From the NCBI GenBank assembly GCA_963995505.1, contig OZ023192.1, forward strand, positions 6,369,001-6,433,000: DNA of 64,000 bases, written 5' to 3'. Shown in pieces: positions 25,901 through 35,535 of the stretch. Origin of the DNA: Hypericum androsaemum. Lineage: Eukaryota > Streptophyta > Magnoliopsida > Malpighiales > Hypericaceae. Below the pieces are notes generated by a model that was given only the letters and a program-made list of their open reading frames with translations, searched no databases and had not been told where the DNA came from. How positions within the stretch are numbered: position 1 is the stretch's first letter; each line of letters starts with the position of its first letter. The translations under genes and the position numbers were made by a program.

Positions 25901-28900
25901 TCTCAATTTGTTCCTACAATGAAACTAGCAGATGAACAAAAATAGACCCCGAATTTCCAATGTCAACTGAGAAATATTTCCAGACTACTATTCAGGCAAA
26001 GTGCTACAATTCATATTGTGAAGAAAAAGAATACTCTCTGTACTGAGAATGTGACAGACGATCGCACTAATCCATCATCATCAGTTATTAGTTTATCAAA
26101 ACCCATTACATTCCTCAATCTTAATCCAGTTTGGAATGGATACTTCAGCCACACAATGTATAAATACGAACCAGAATTAAAATGTTCAGTCAAAGCGGAT
26201 CTTATTGTGCCGTTTAAAGCAAGTCAACTTGACCCAACTCCAAAGAGGCTCTACTCCAATCTAGACAGGATGCATAATGACAGGCGCACTAGAGACCCTG
26301 TGAGCAAAATGTCCATGTTCTGTACAAAGGAATTTGCAGCAACTAAGATGGAGAAAAGCGAAATTTTGAACCCTACCAAAAGGCCAGTACCAGGAACATC
26401 CTCGAAGTAATTCTCGCGAAGAAGCTCTGATTAAGTTACGTTAAGAGTAACATGAAGATTCTTAAATCATGCAAACAAGAGTAGACCGGCAGTAAAAAAT
26501 ATACATTAAACAAAGAGTAAACTTGAATAACATAAGGATAAAAATTATAACTCATATACAACAAAGAGCCACCATGCAAAAGAAAAATCCAGCTTTTGCA
26601 TAAGAAACTAAATAATTAATCAAATTATCTGCACGAGAACAAATTATCTTCCATGATCGAAAAAATGTCGAGCTTGGTGGATACACATTCATTGTGTTTG
26701 TCATAAATCATGCTCAAATATCTTACCAAGTCATTCAATAAAAAAAAGAGGATAACCTCCCCTAAAAGCTGAGAATGCTATATTTTCTTCTATTTCAGTT
26801 GAAAACGAAGTAATAAGTTTCTCTTGCAAGCCATATAGTATAGGCTGAAAATTATGTTAAATGTCGATTATATGATGCTATGAACTTCAGTTCCAGAAGT
26901 TCATTAGTTAAGAAGACAAAGGTAATCATCACAAAATCAAATGCTTTTCCTTGGAAGAGAAACATCAATGTAGTTGGCCTGATCAGGCAACAATTGTGCA
27001 TGACAGAAGCACTTTGAATATTCAATCAAGTATTCAGAAGTCTGACATGCATATTATCAGGATACGAGGGTCAACATGAATGCAGCATTCTAACAGACCT
27101 CAAGCCCCTCATCTTGTTCCCAAACAATGCCTGGACCATTGTACATGTTCTTCATGAGCAATGTGCAAGATTTGTCTGGATAGAAGTGGACCCTGCTACA
27201 ACGCTGACCAAATCGGCATACTCCAGTTTTTAAATGGAATGGACAATGAGCTTTATCCTGCCAAATTTATAAAAAAACAGAAACAAAAACTTTAAAGACG
27301 ATAATAGCATACAAGATTTAAAAGGCAAAATACTGACGCATTTCCTATTAGTGCCTACACTGACCAAACCTGTTCAGTTCCAAAATTTGGCACTTGTTGG
27401 GCAACATTTTCAAGGATCTGCTGCGCTGAAGATGCTAGCTGGTTCTCAGAAAAAGCTTCAGACTGTGGAGGGAGTGGATTCGATATCGGCCTATCAGCAT
27501 CCTACAAGTAAAGTGCAAAATAAGGCGTCAAAACTTTTGCAACCAAGACGGAGAATGAACTCCTCAAATGTAAGCAGCGAGATTGGGGCTTTTCACCTCT
27601 TCTCTAACACATTGACTAGAGTTCTTCTTGGGAACCCGAATCTTTTTTTTACGGACAGTTATCTCATTTCCTTGCCAGATAATTTCTGCAGGCCCTTCTT
27701 CTACATATTCCCATTCATCATCCCCTTCACACAGGTCACCTTCCCCAGCCTGAAAATTAAAAGTAGTACCTCAGACAACTACTCCAAAGCAAATATTTAA
27801 TTTTCTTTCAGGGCATGATTATTTGTACTGCCGTCACTTCTTTAGGTACCGACAACCCCAAAAATAAAAGTATCATGATATCCTAAAGCACAGGAATAGC
27901 CAAAAATATGTCCTAAATCCATCAATATTAATAATATAACAATTTCACAGTTTTCCAGCAAATAACCAACCTTGTTTGCGACCATTCTATACTTTCTCCA
28001 ATGCTTCCGGATGCATCAAGTGACCCCAAAAAAAGTATTTTCAATCACATAAATGAAGGAGATAAACCGCCATGTTCAGGATATCTCTACTCAGCACAAC
28101 ACAGTCTAAAAGTCGAAATATCAGGAAACGGGCAAGTTTCAACGTCATTCTTGGCTTCCATGAACAACAACCAACCACCACAAAGACCTAAAACTCTCAA
28201 ATTCATCTTACCAATCCAAATTCTTCTACTTCTCCTGGTCTCCGTTTCACAAAACGCACGCACACCGCTACTAAAGGCCGACCTATTCCACCTCTTACGG
28301 ACCAAAAGGCCCGAACAAGCAAATACAACCACCACCTGACCACCAAAGCAAATACTAAGCTTTACGGCGGATCTACTTTCACTTCTCTTCCATTAATCCC
28401 CAAGCCTTCCATGAACATACCAAAATACCAGAAATAAACCTACCAACCCCACAATTTTTAGCACAAAAACAACAAACGATGACATCAACTCTGACATCCC
28501 ACATTTTCTCACCGAAACCCATTTTTTCATCAGAGAAGATGGGAAAATATTTTCCGGCGAAGCCTATTAAAGCAAGCTAGCGTAGGTGACTCTAGACAAG
28601 ACAACAAGTCAATAAACGGCTGAACGATATTTAACCTAATGACATGAGGCATTAACGATTTGATGGAGTTTCGGGGTTGGTGTAAAAATATATAAATAAA
28701 TAAAAAGTAAATCAACAATAAAACAGATGACCTGAAGCCCCCTCTCCTCCTCCTCCTTCGCGGCCGCCGCCTCTTTCTCTCTCCTCCTCATCTCCATCTC
28801 CTCAACCCAAGCCCTCTCCCTCTCCTCGAAGGCCCTCCGGTCGGCCTCGGCCCGCGCCCTCTCGGCCTCCTCCGCCTCCCTCGCCCGCCGCTGCTCCGCG

Positions 28901-29073
28901 GGATCGTTCATCCGCCTCTCCTCCTCCTCCCTCTCCCTCTCCGCCGCCTCCCTCCTCGCGTCCCTCCTCTTTGTCTTCTTCCTCTCCTTCCTCTTCTCCT
29001 TCCTACTCGCCGCCGCCGCCGTCTCGCCGTCTCCCACTCCCCCCTCGCGACCTTCTCTTACTTCTTCACCCAT
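22994..29073 (-). CDS. U2AF35-related (ZRSR2-like) splicing factor with C3H fingers and RS tail (9 exons, about 809 aa)
   Basis: A nuclear splicing protein; animal ZRSR2 relatives act in 3' splice-site recognition of minor introns. Exons high to low: 29073-28732, 27749-27597, 27501-27370, 27257-27099, 25770-25678, 25358-25242, 24955-24881, 24774-24563, 24140-22994; the phases join to about 809 residues. Visible parts: a Lys/Arg/Glu-rich coiled-coil-like N-terminus (residues about 15-110); an acidic linker ([20 protein letters not shown]); the first C3H finger near 214 ([20 protein letters not shown], spacing 8-5-3); a U2AF-homology RRM at about 263-345 ending FVNVTRW; a second finger starting [12 protein letters not shown] near 348; then a WADWDKP block. 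The last exon encodes a 380-residue Arg/Ser/Asp-rich tail. An in-frame ATG at 29139 would add 22 residues, and I prefer the ATG at 29073 on context. The intron at 25771-27098 is unusually long. Intact as read. Confidence 0.92.
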
Positions 29074-29139
29074 CGTTTCGAATGTTCTAAATTTCTTTTC
29101 GGTCAAACCTCGCGAGAAAGCTGTTGGTGGAATTCTCAT

Positions 29140-29565
29140 CCGGGCTTTTTCTTTCTTTTTTTAAAGAAGACGCGCGTTAAAAATTACGGAGCTGATTAGG
29201 ACTTGATTAACGATTAGCTGTAAAAATAAAAACCGCTTTTACATAAGAAAAAAATATCGAGCTGAAAAGGGACTTTAAGAGCTGATGAAAAATCCCACAT
29301 CCGTAGATATATCCGAAATTAGCTGTTGGTTTTCCCAATTTCAAATTACCCAAGTACTATGTTTTTGAGTTCCACATTGTACATAACAATGTTTAAACCA
29401 TTAGCCACTTGGACCAAATCCAAATTTTATTGTTAAGGTTGATTGTGTTGCAAACACAATTTGAACGATTGCACATTATTATTATACAATAGAATAATAA
29501 ACTAAATTAAATAAACCCCCAAAATAATAAGATAATGATCACCAAGTTGTCTTCGATCCTTTTTG
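29140..29565. other. Spacer between the ZRSR2-like gene and the proximal OMT copy
   Basis: AT-rich; holds the leader/promoter side of the ZRSR2-like gene and, from about 29400, the 3' flank of the OMT copy. The 3' flank is recognisably similar to 35390-35535 downstream of the other OMT copy, so the duplication extends past the coding region. Confidence 0.6.
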
Positions 29566-30712
29566 TCACTTGTAAGACTCCATCACCGCCCATATGCCGC
29601 ATGCAACGCAAGCCACGGTGAAATTGCTGAAACCAGCAGCTTTGGTCATGAACTCGTATTCTTTGGCCGTTCTCTGTCTTCCTGCGTGCAACGTCAGCAT
29701 GGAATTGTCGAAAGCCGAAGCACACTGGGAAGCCTTGGTCTGTTTAGGTGTTTCCGGGATTATTATACTAATTATCACCAGCTTCCCTCTTTGTGGCAAT
29801 GCTTCATAAATGTTCTTGAACACCTTGACCACATCATCGTCGCTCCAATTGTGACATGTATCCTGCAAATTATACGAGAGTCCATCAAATTGTGAATAAT
29901 ATAGTAGCTTCATATTGTATAATAAAATAGGCAAGTGGTGTACCTTAATCATAATAGCATCTGCAGCCGGGATGCTTGAGAACATGTCTCCTCCAACATG
30001 TGTGATCCCTGCGTAAGAGGGGGCATCTCTAACGACGTGAGGCAGGTCGTAGTTAACCCCGCGGATCGTCGGAAGCTTGGAGATGATCATGTTCAAGGTC
30101 CTTCCGGTGCCGCCAGCGACATCAAGCAGCGAGGCGACGCCCGAAAACCCTTTGTACTTGTCCATGATCTCCTTTATGATGGTGTTGGAGAAGCCATACA
30201 TTACCTCGTTGAAATGACCCGAGTTCGGAGTCTCGGTTCATGTACTCGAACATGGTTGTTCCATGCACCTTCTCGAACAGATTCCCCCCTTCTAGGATGA
30301 CATCCTTCATGTTCAGCCATGTTTGCTTCACGGGAGGTGTATGGGAAAGGGTTAACGCCTTGATCAAGTTGGCATCCGCATCCGCACCTCGGAGGAAGAA
30401 CTTGCAGGCAGGTGTGAGCCCGTAGAGCTTGACGAACTTGCCATCGTCGAGGTATCTCAAAGAGAAATTGAGAAGGGAGTGGGTGGCGAAGAGCTGGAGC
30501 ATGCGATCGAGCATGGAAGGGGCATCCGGGTTGCATGTTGGGAGATGGGAGGCTATTTCGGCCGCGGAGACATAAGCACCGGGGCCAGCTCGGGATATGA
30601 TGGTGAAGAGGTCGAGTTCTAGAGCAGTGTTAAGGACCAAAGGGAAGACATGAGCATTGACCAGTAGCATAGCATCAAGGCATGCTTCTTCATCTCTAAG
30701 AGTGGAACTCAT
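29566..30712 (-). pseudogene. COMT-like O-methyltransferase, proximal copy, frameshifted
   Basis: Near-identical duplicate of the gene at 35536-36684. Exon 1 spans 30712-29944 and exon 2 29862-29566, with an 81-bp intron between. Around 30215-30220 the copy lacks 2 bp relative to its twin (its minus strand reads ggtcatttcaacgagg where the twin reads ggatctttcttcaacgagg). After residue about 166 the frame shifts, ending about 30 codons later, before the SAM-binding motif. All downstream sequence (DVAGGTGRTLN, CHNWSDDD) survives in the other frame without further stops, so the loss is recent, or else a base error made it. Without correction the product would be a 196-residue N-terminal dimerisation fragment with no methyl-donor site. 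Confidence 0.88.
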
Positions 30713-30813
30713 TGTTTCTAGTTTGATATTGCTTATTAGCTACTTGTTATTGTTTTGGGACTATTGCAGTAGTGGTAATTGGCTCTGTATATGCTGTATC
30801 CTTGATCAAGAGG

Positions 30814-30822
30814 TATTTATAG
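30814..30822 (-). promoter_or_regulatory. TATA box of the proximal OMT copy
   Basis: The minus strand reads ctataaata about 105 bp upstream of the start codon at 30712, in the same position as the twin's TATA box. The core promoter is therefore present even though the coding frame is broken. Confidence 0.65.
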
Positions 30823-30838
30823 GGTTTTGTTACGCTCT

Positions 30839-31170
30839 AGCTAATTACTCTTGGATCCTACTGTAAAGGATACAACTCTTGTATTGTATGTTGTTTGTAC
30901 AAAGCATTTACATATATATATAGGCTGCTGGGAGAGGGAGTTGCTGGCAGCCCTTGGTGGAGTACACTTTAGCACATGTACATGGGGGCAATGGTGGAGT
31001 ACTTCCTGGCAGCCATGGTGGAGTGCACCTTAGCACATGTACATGGGAGCAGCAATAGTGGAGAGTTGCTGGCAGCCCTTGGTGGAATACTTCCTGGCAG
31101 CCATGGTAGCACATGGGTGTACATTTGTTTCCTTATCACCTACAACAAAAAAAAGCTAATTACTCTTGGA
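30839..31170 (+). mobile_element. Retroposon-like insertion with 17-bp target duplication
   Basis: The 17-mer agctaattactcttgga occurs at 30839-30855 and again at 31154-31170. Between them lie 298 bp that are absent from the corresponding upstream region of the other OMT copy, where ttaattactcttgggagtcc is continuous near 36850. The insert ends in an A-rich tail (acaacaaaaaaaa). It contains degenerate tandem copies of a 50-75 bp motif (ggagttgctggcagccc, ttcctggcagccatggtgg, agcacatgtacatggg). Long target duplication plus A tail is the signature of LINE-driven retroposition. The source is unknown: a SINE, or a retroposed transcript with minisatellite structure. Not an LTR, by its ends. Confidence 0.7.
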
Positions 31171-31302
31171 GTCTACGGAACACAGGCACGAAACAACCTT
31201 ATATTGACCAAAATAACGACGGCTGGATATATACTTAAAACCATTAGGCCCAGAAAATTAATTCATAAAAGGCTGCCGCAGCAAAAGAGGATAAATATAA
31301 TA

Positions 31303-32143
31303 GGGCAAATTACCCTCACATCCCTGAGGTTTGGTCACCCTCCCCCTAGGGTCCCTGACTTTTGGAAAAAGATTGTCCCGTCCCTAAGCTTTGATGATAA
31401 TAGACTCTCGGGTCCCCGGCTGACGTCATCGGCTCTTTTTTTATTTTTGGTCATAGAAATGACCAAAATACCCTTAAACAAAAAATAAATTTTTTTACCT
31501 TCTTCAACCTTTTACCCCCCTCCCGCTCCCGCTCCCCCTCTCCCCTCCCGCTCGAGATCTCCCCGCTCCCGCTCCCCCCCTCCCGAGCGGAGAGATCTCG
31601 AGCGGGAGCGGGAGGGGGAGAGGGAGAGGGGGGGGGGGGGGGGGCGGGGGACGGAGAGATCTCGAGCGGGAGCGGGAGGGGGAGAGGGGGAGCGGGAGGG
31701 GGGGGGGGGGCGGGGGAGAGGGAGGGAGCGGGACGGGGAGATCTCGAGCAGGAGCGGGAGGGGGAGAGGGGGAGCGGGAGCGGGAGGAGGGGGGGCGGGG
31801 GAGAGGGAGGGAGCGGGAGGGGGAGAGGGGGACGAGGGGGGGAGCGGGAGGGGGAGAGGGGGAGGAGGGGGGGAGCGGGAGTGGGAGAGGGAGGGGGAGA
31901 GGGGGGGCGGGAGCGGGAGGGGGAGGGGGTAAAAGGTTGAAGAATGTAAAAAAATTTATTTTTTGTTTAAGGGTATTTTGGTCATTTTCATGACCAAAAA
32001 TGAAAAAAAAGAGCCGATGACGTCAGCCGGGGACCCGAGAGTCTATTATCATCAAAACTTAGGGACGGGACAATCTTTTTCCAAAAGTCAGGGACCCTAG
32101 GGGGAGGGTGACCAAACCTCAGGGATGTGAGGGTAATTTGCTC
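31303..32143. mobile_element. Non-autonomous foldback/MULE-like element with 9-bp target duplication
   Basis: Two inverted arms of about 218 bp (31303-31520 and 31926-32143) are nearly perfect reverse complements; the left begins gggcaaattaccctcac and the right ends gtgagggtaatttgctc. The element is flanked on both sides by aatataata (31294-31302 and 32144-32152), a 9-bp target duplication characteristic of Mutator-like elements. The interior is a low-complexity purine block (gagcgggagggggag units) preceded by its pyrimidine complement, so the inner part also folds on itself around ctcgagatct-type words. No coding capacity. Each arm carries an antisense copy of the same short open frame, which is a shadow. 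The precise superfamily (MULE or foldback) is inferred from the target-site length and long arms. Confidence 0.85.
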
Positions 32144-32152
32144 AATATAATA

Positions 32153-34209
32153 TAATATGGTAGTATTGGGGATCACGCATTCCGAGATTGGCGACTATAA
32201 ATTTAGCAGCAAGTCACATTATACCTTCCCTACTAGTAAACAACAGAGGTGACGTACTATGTTCAAGTCCTCTTTATTAATAAAAGTTTCTAATTAGTAT
32301 AAAACAAACTAAATCAATCTAAGTCTGCCGCTCTCTGTACGTTGAAGGATGATTTCATACATTAATTAATGTTGAATTTGGGGTTGTTTAGTGTTGTAAA
32401 ATAATTTTTGTTCAAAATATCATAAACAAAATTAAGCAGAGTTTAGAGTAGTCTTTCTAAGAACAATTACAAAGAAGGGTAAAGTAGAGAAAATAGAATG
32501 GGTAGAGATAGAAAAGACTTGGTAGAAAAAGTAAAAAATTGTAGTTAATGAGAGAAATAGAATACATTAAGTAGAGATAAAAATAATAAATTTAACATAT
32601 AAAATATAGAAAAATAGATTAGATAATTGTAGGTGTATTTTGGGTCCGTCTGAAATATAATGAAGCGGCTTAGAACTTTTATATAGAAAATTAAAATAAA
32701 AATCTACGTCTATTAATCAGGGGTTACATCAACCATCTTCTAGGCTCACGGGTTTTATTCTCTTTGTGCGAGGATTCTGGAGTTTCTGTCTATAAGACTA
32801 TCTTGGAACCACTTGACCCAAAAAAAAGACCATCTTGGGACCAAAGATATATGTTCTTAGTAAGTTTTTCTATTATGTGCTAAATTCTTCTTTCTGTTTG
32901 GTTGGGTTTCTAGATTGCTTCTTTGATACACAAAAACACAAAAAAGTGAAGGAAAAAAAAGTAGACTTTTTTTTCACACTGATAAATTTTTATAACGATT
33001 TTGTGAGATTATCTATACTAAAATAAATATTTTAGTTTATCACATTTTTGATTTAGATGAATATATTCGTTATTTTGGATCATGTAATTAAAAAATGATT
33101 ATTATTATTAGATGGACCTTTCAAATCTAAATAAGATGGTCTAAATAAATCATTTTATTAAAATGATATTAAGTTGGTCTAGGTGAATTTTTTTACCATG
33201 CATGTAGAATAAAGAGCACTAAGAGAAAGCCAAATTACTTATTTCCAATTTAGATCCTATTTGTTGAAATATATCCTAACCAACAGATGGTAGATTAGGA
33301 GTTGGGTTACGGTCTTCAGTTCATGGGAACTTAGGATAAAAAAGCTTTGAGAAGTCAGAAGATGAAATAAGAAGATTGCGAAGAGAAGAAGAAGTTTAGA
33401 TAGTTTCGGTTCTCTTGTAAACCGTGAGATAGGGTGTTGCTGGGGTCTAGTAGCACCAATCTGACAAGGTCATATTAAACAAAAATAATGGTACATCAGA
33501 TTAATGGCACATTAGTTTTAAAAGAAAAAAACACAAGGATACGGTAATTATCAATGGCTAAAACACAAGGGTATATTTATTTCAAAGAAAAAAAATAATA
33601 CAAAAATACATTAATTTTAAAGGCAAAAATACTCTGCGAGGCAACGAAGAAGCAAAAAATGAAACGAAATAAAACGGAAGAAAAATTCACAAAACGAACT
33701 TCACTATTACTTCACCTAACAAGCAACAACCGTCGTCGTTTTGCACTACTCGAGTACCCCTTCGACACGGCCAAGAGAGAGAAACCCGAGAAGAAGTGAT
33801 CGTTGGACTCGGTAGCTACTATGGTGGCGCCGCCGCCGCCCATGGTTTTGCCACTATGATGCTGTTCCCACCTCCTCGTACTACAACCACTTCCTCTTCC
33901 TCGTTGGTCACGCATCAGAGGAGGAGGTGGAGACACGTGGTGCCTATGAGGAGCGGGGGAGGAGAAGAGGAGGTGATTTTTTATATAAGTAGATTGTATT
34001 ATCTAGAAACAATTGCCAAAATAGCAAATTGTCACATATGCTATTATACACCATTAAGCACCTATCACCCCAAAAAATCCGTGCTAATATATCATTCTAA
34101 TAAGTATTGCACGGCCGAAAAGAATTCGAACGTGGTGGAGAGAGTGTCGTCCATGTCACTTTTTTCTGTATTATTAGGATAGTATTAGCAATTCTATGTT
34201 GTCAACACT
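32153..34209. other. AT-rich spacer upstream of the OMT copy
   Basis: No gene is supported over about 2 kb. A segment at about 32325-32395 (tctgccgctctctgtacgtt) resembles 37355-37425 upstream of the other OMT copy, marking the far edge of the duplicated block. A GC-rich patch at 33780-33970 gives short frames on both strands without recognisable similarity. Confidence 0.5.
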
Positions 34210-34999
34210 GAATCTTTCCTTTCTAACAATACGTCTTTATTACACAACCGCTTGCTCTTATCCTAACCATGATTGCCACTCCATTTCATTCTGCATGGTC
34301 CCTCATATATTTTCAAACTCGATTATTTCCTAATAATTGTTGAAGTTCACAAATCACCGATTTCTTACCATCCATAGGTTCCAAATGGTGGATGCGACAA
34401 CAATAAAACAGATGTTACCCCATCCCTGGTCCGTGGCAACATCCCTATTCAGTAATTGAGAAAATCCCATAATTTTTCACATTTTGTCCATTGTAAACCT
34501 GCAAGTTGCTGATGAAATTCTACACATTTGTAAAATTTTAGATATAAAAAATAATCGTCAAAATCTGCTTTGATTAAAGTAGTTTGCCCTCCCAATGATA
34601 AGAGACTTTCTTTCCACCTTCCTAATCTCTTGTCAAAGAGATTTATGACTGGCAGCGAGCTCCCTTTCCACTGTTGCCATCCAATTCTCATCAACATTTA
34701 TTCCATTCCACCAAAAAAATCAACATTTATTCCAATGACAGCTTTTAATGAAATTTACTTTCAATGCCGGAGATTTTTTTTAGAAAGTAAATTTATACAC
34801 CTACGTTATATCTTGCCAGAGTTAGAACCTTCTATCTCCGTCAAATCATACACTCTTTGTATCATTAAATTAAATGTCCTTTGACATTTTAAACTCCGAG
34901 ATGAGAGAGAACCCTTTCAAGATCCATTGTAAATTTTTTATGCACACTTAGTTTGGCTTGTGAAATAGTAGGGTATCGTCTGCATATTGGAGAAAGTAC
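34210..34999 (-). pseudogene. LINE (L1-type) reverse transcriptase relic
   Basis: Reading the minus strand, the catalytic box reads QYADDTLLF near 34970, followed by a thumb-region segment RWKESLLSLGGQTTLIK near 34560-34620 and then a zf-RVT-like tail containing ASTIWNLWMVRNR near 34375-34410. Stops and frame changes lie between. The relic ends abruptly at about 34999, next to a piece of OMT sequence. It is a truncated, long-dead fragment. Confidence 0.75.
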
Positions 35000-35002
35000 A
35001 CT

Positions 35003-35070
35003 TGGCATCGGCATTTGGACCACGAAGGAAGAACTTGAAGGCAGGTGTGAGCCCGTAAAGCTTGACATCT
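35003..35070 (-). pseudogene. Third O-methyltransferase relic (about 68 bp)
   Basis: The stretch ggcatcggcatttggacc...gaaggcaggtgtgagcccgtaaagcttgac matches, with a few substitutions, the part of both OMT copies encoding about residues 95-115 (GLTPACKFFLRGADADA). It lies on the same strand, directly downstream of the distal OMT copy and against the LINE relic. It shows that the OMT array once had at least three members, or that a partial duplication occurred. Confidence 0.75.
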
Positions 35071-35535
35071 AGCACTTTAGTGTGTTTCTCAAACAGATAA
35101 CGGAGATCTCTATGACGCGCTGTAAATAGTCAACAAATAGGGTGACAGAGGAGAAGTTTCTGGTAAAAAAGGTTGGGTGAGAAGGTGAAAGAGTTGGTTT
35201 TGTTTTTTTGGTGGGTTTGGTCACGGAGATTAGATGGCAGAGTGGAAGGTGGTTGGACATGTTTAGGTTAGGACGGAGGTTGTGGGGTGATGGTGTTGGT
35301 GAGAGGAAAGGCTGGGGAGGGGGAGAGGGAGAGGGAAAGCCATAGTGATCTTCCTCAACTAACACAAATCTACTTAAAAAACAATATTTAAACCATTTGC
35401 GAGTTGGACCAAATTTTATTACAAGATTGATTGTTGTAGTACAATTGGTTAATTGCACATTATACAATAGAATAAACTAAAAAAAAAGTCTCAAATAATC
35501 AAATAATGATCACCAAGTTTTCTTCAATCCTTTTA
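35071..35535. other. OMT 3' flank and purine-rich spacer
   Basis: Contains a purine-rich patch (ggggagggggagagggagaggg type, near 35317-35338) and, from about 35390, sequence related to the 3' flank of the proximal OMT copy. No gene is supported. Confidence 0.5.

Noticed and set aside
28736..29070. Possible independent gene on the strongly skewed GC-rich stretch
   Set aside because: This is the first exon of the ZRSR2-like gene on the minus strand. The skew comes from its Glu/Arg codons.
31520..31925. Regularly spaced repeats resembling a CRISPR array
   Set aside because: The units are irregular purine low-complexity sequence inside a foldback element, with no spacers. CRISPR is not expected in plant nuclear DNA.
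33712..34182. Overlapping frames on both strands in a GC-richer patch
   Set aside because: Low-complexity GGC/CCG and GAGGA content; no motif and no family resemblance on either strand.
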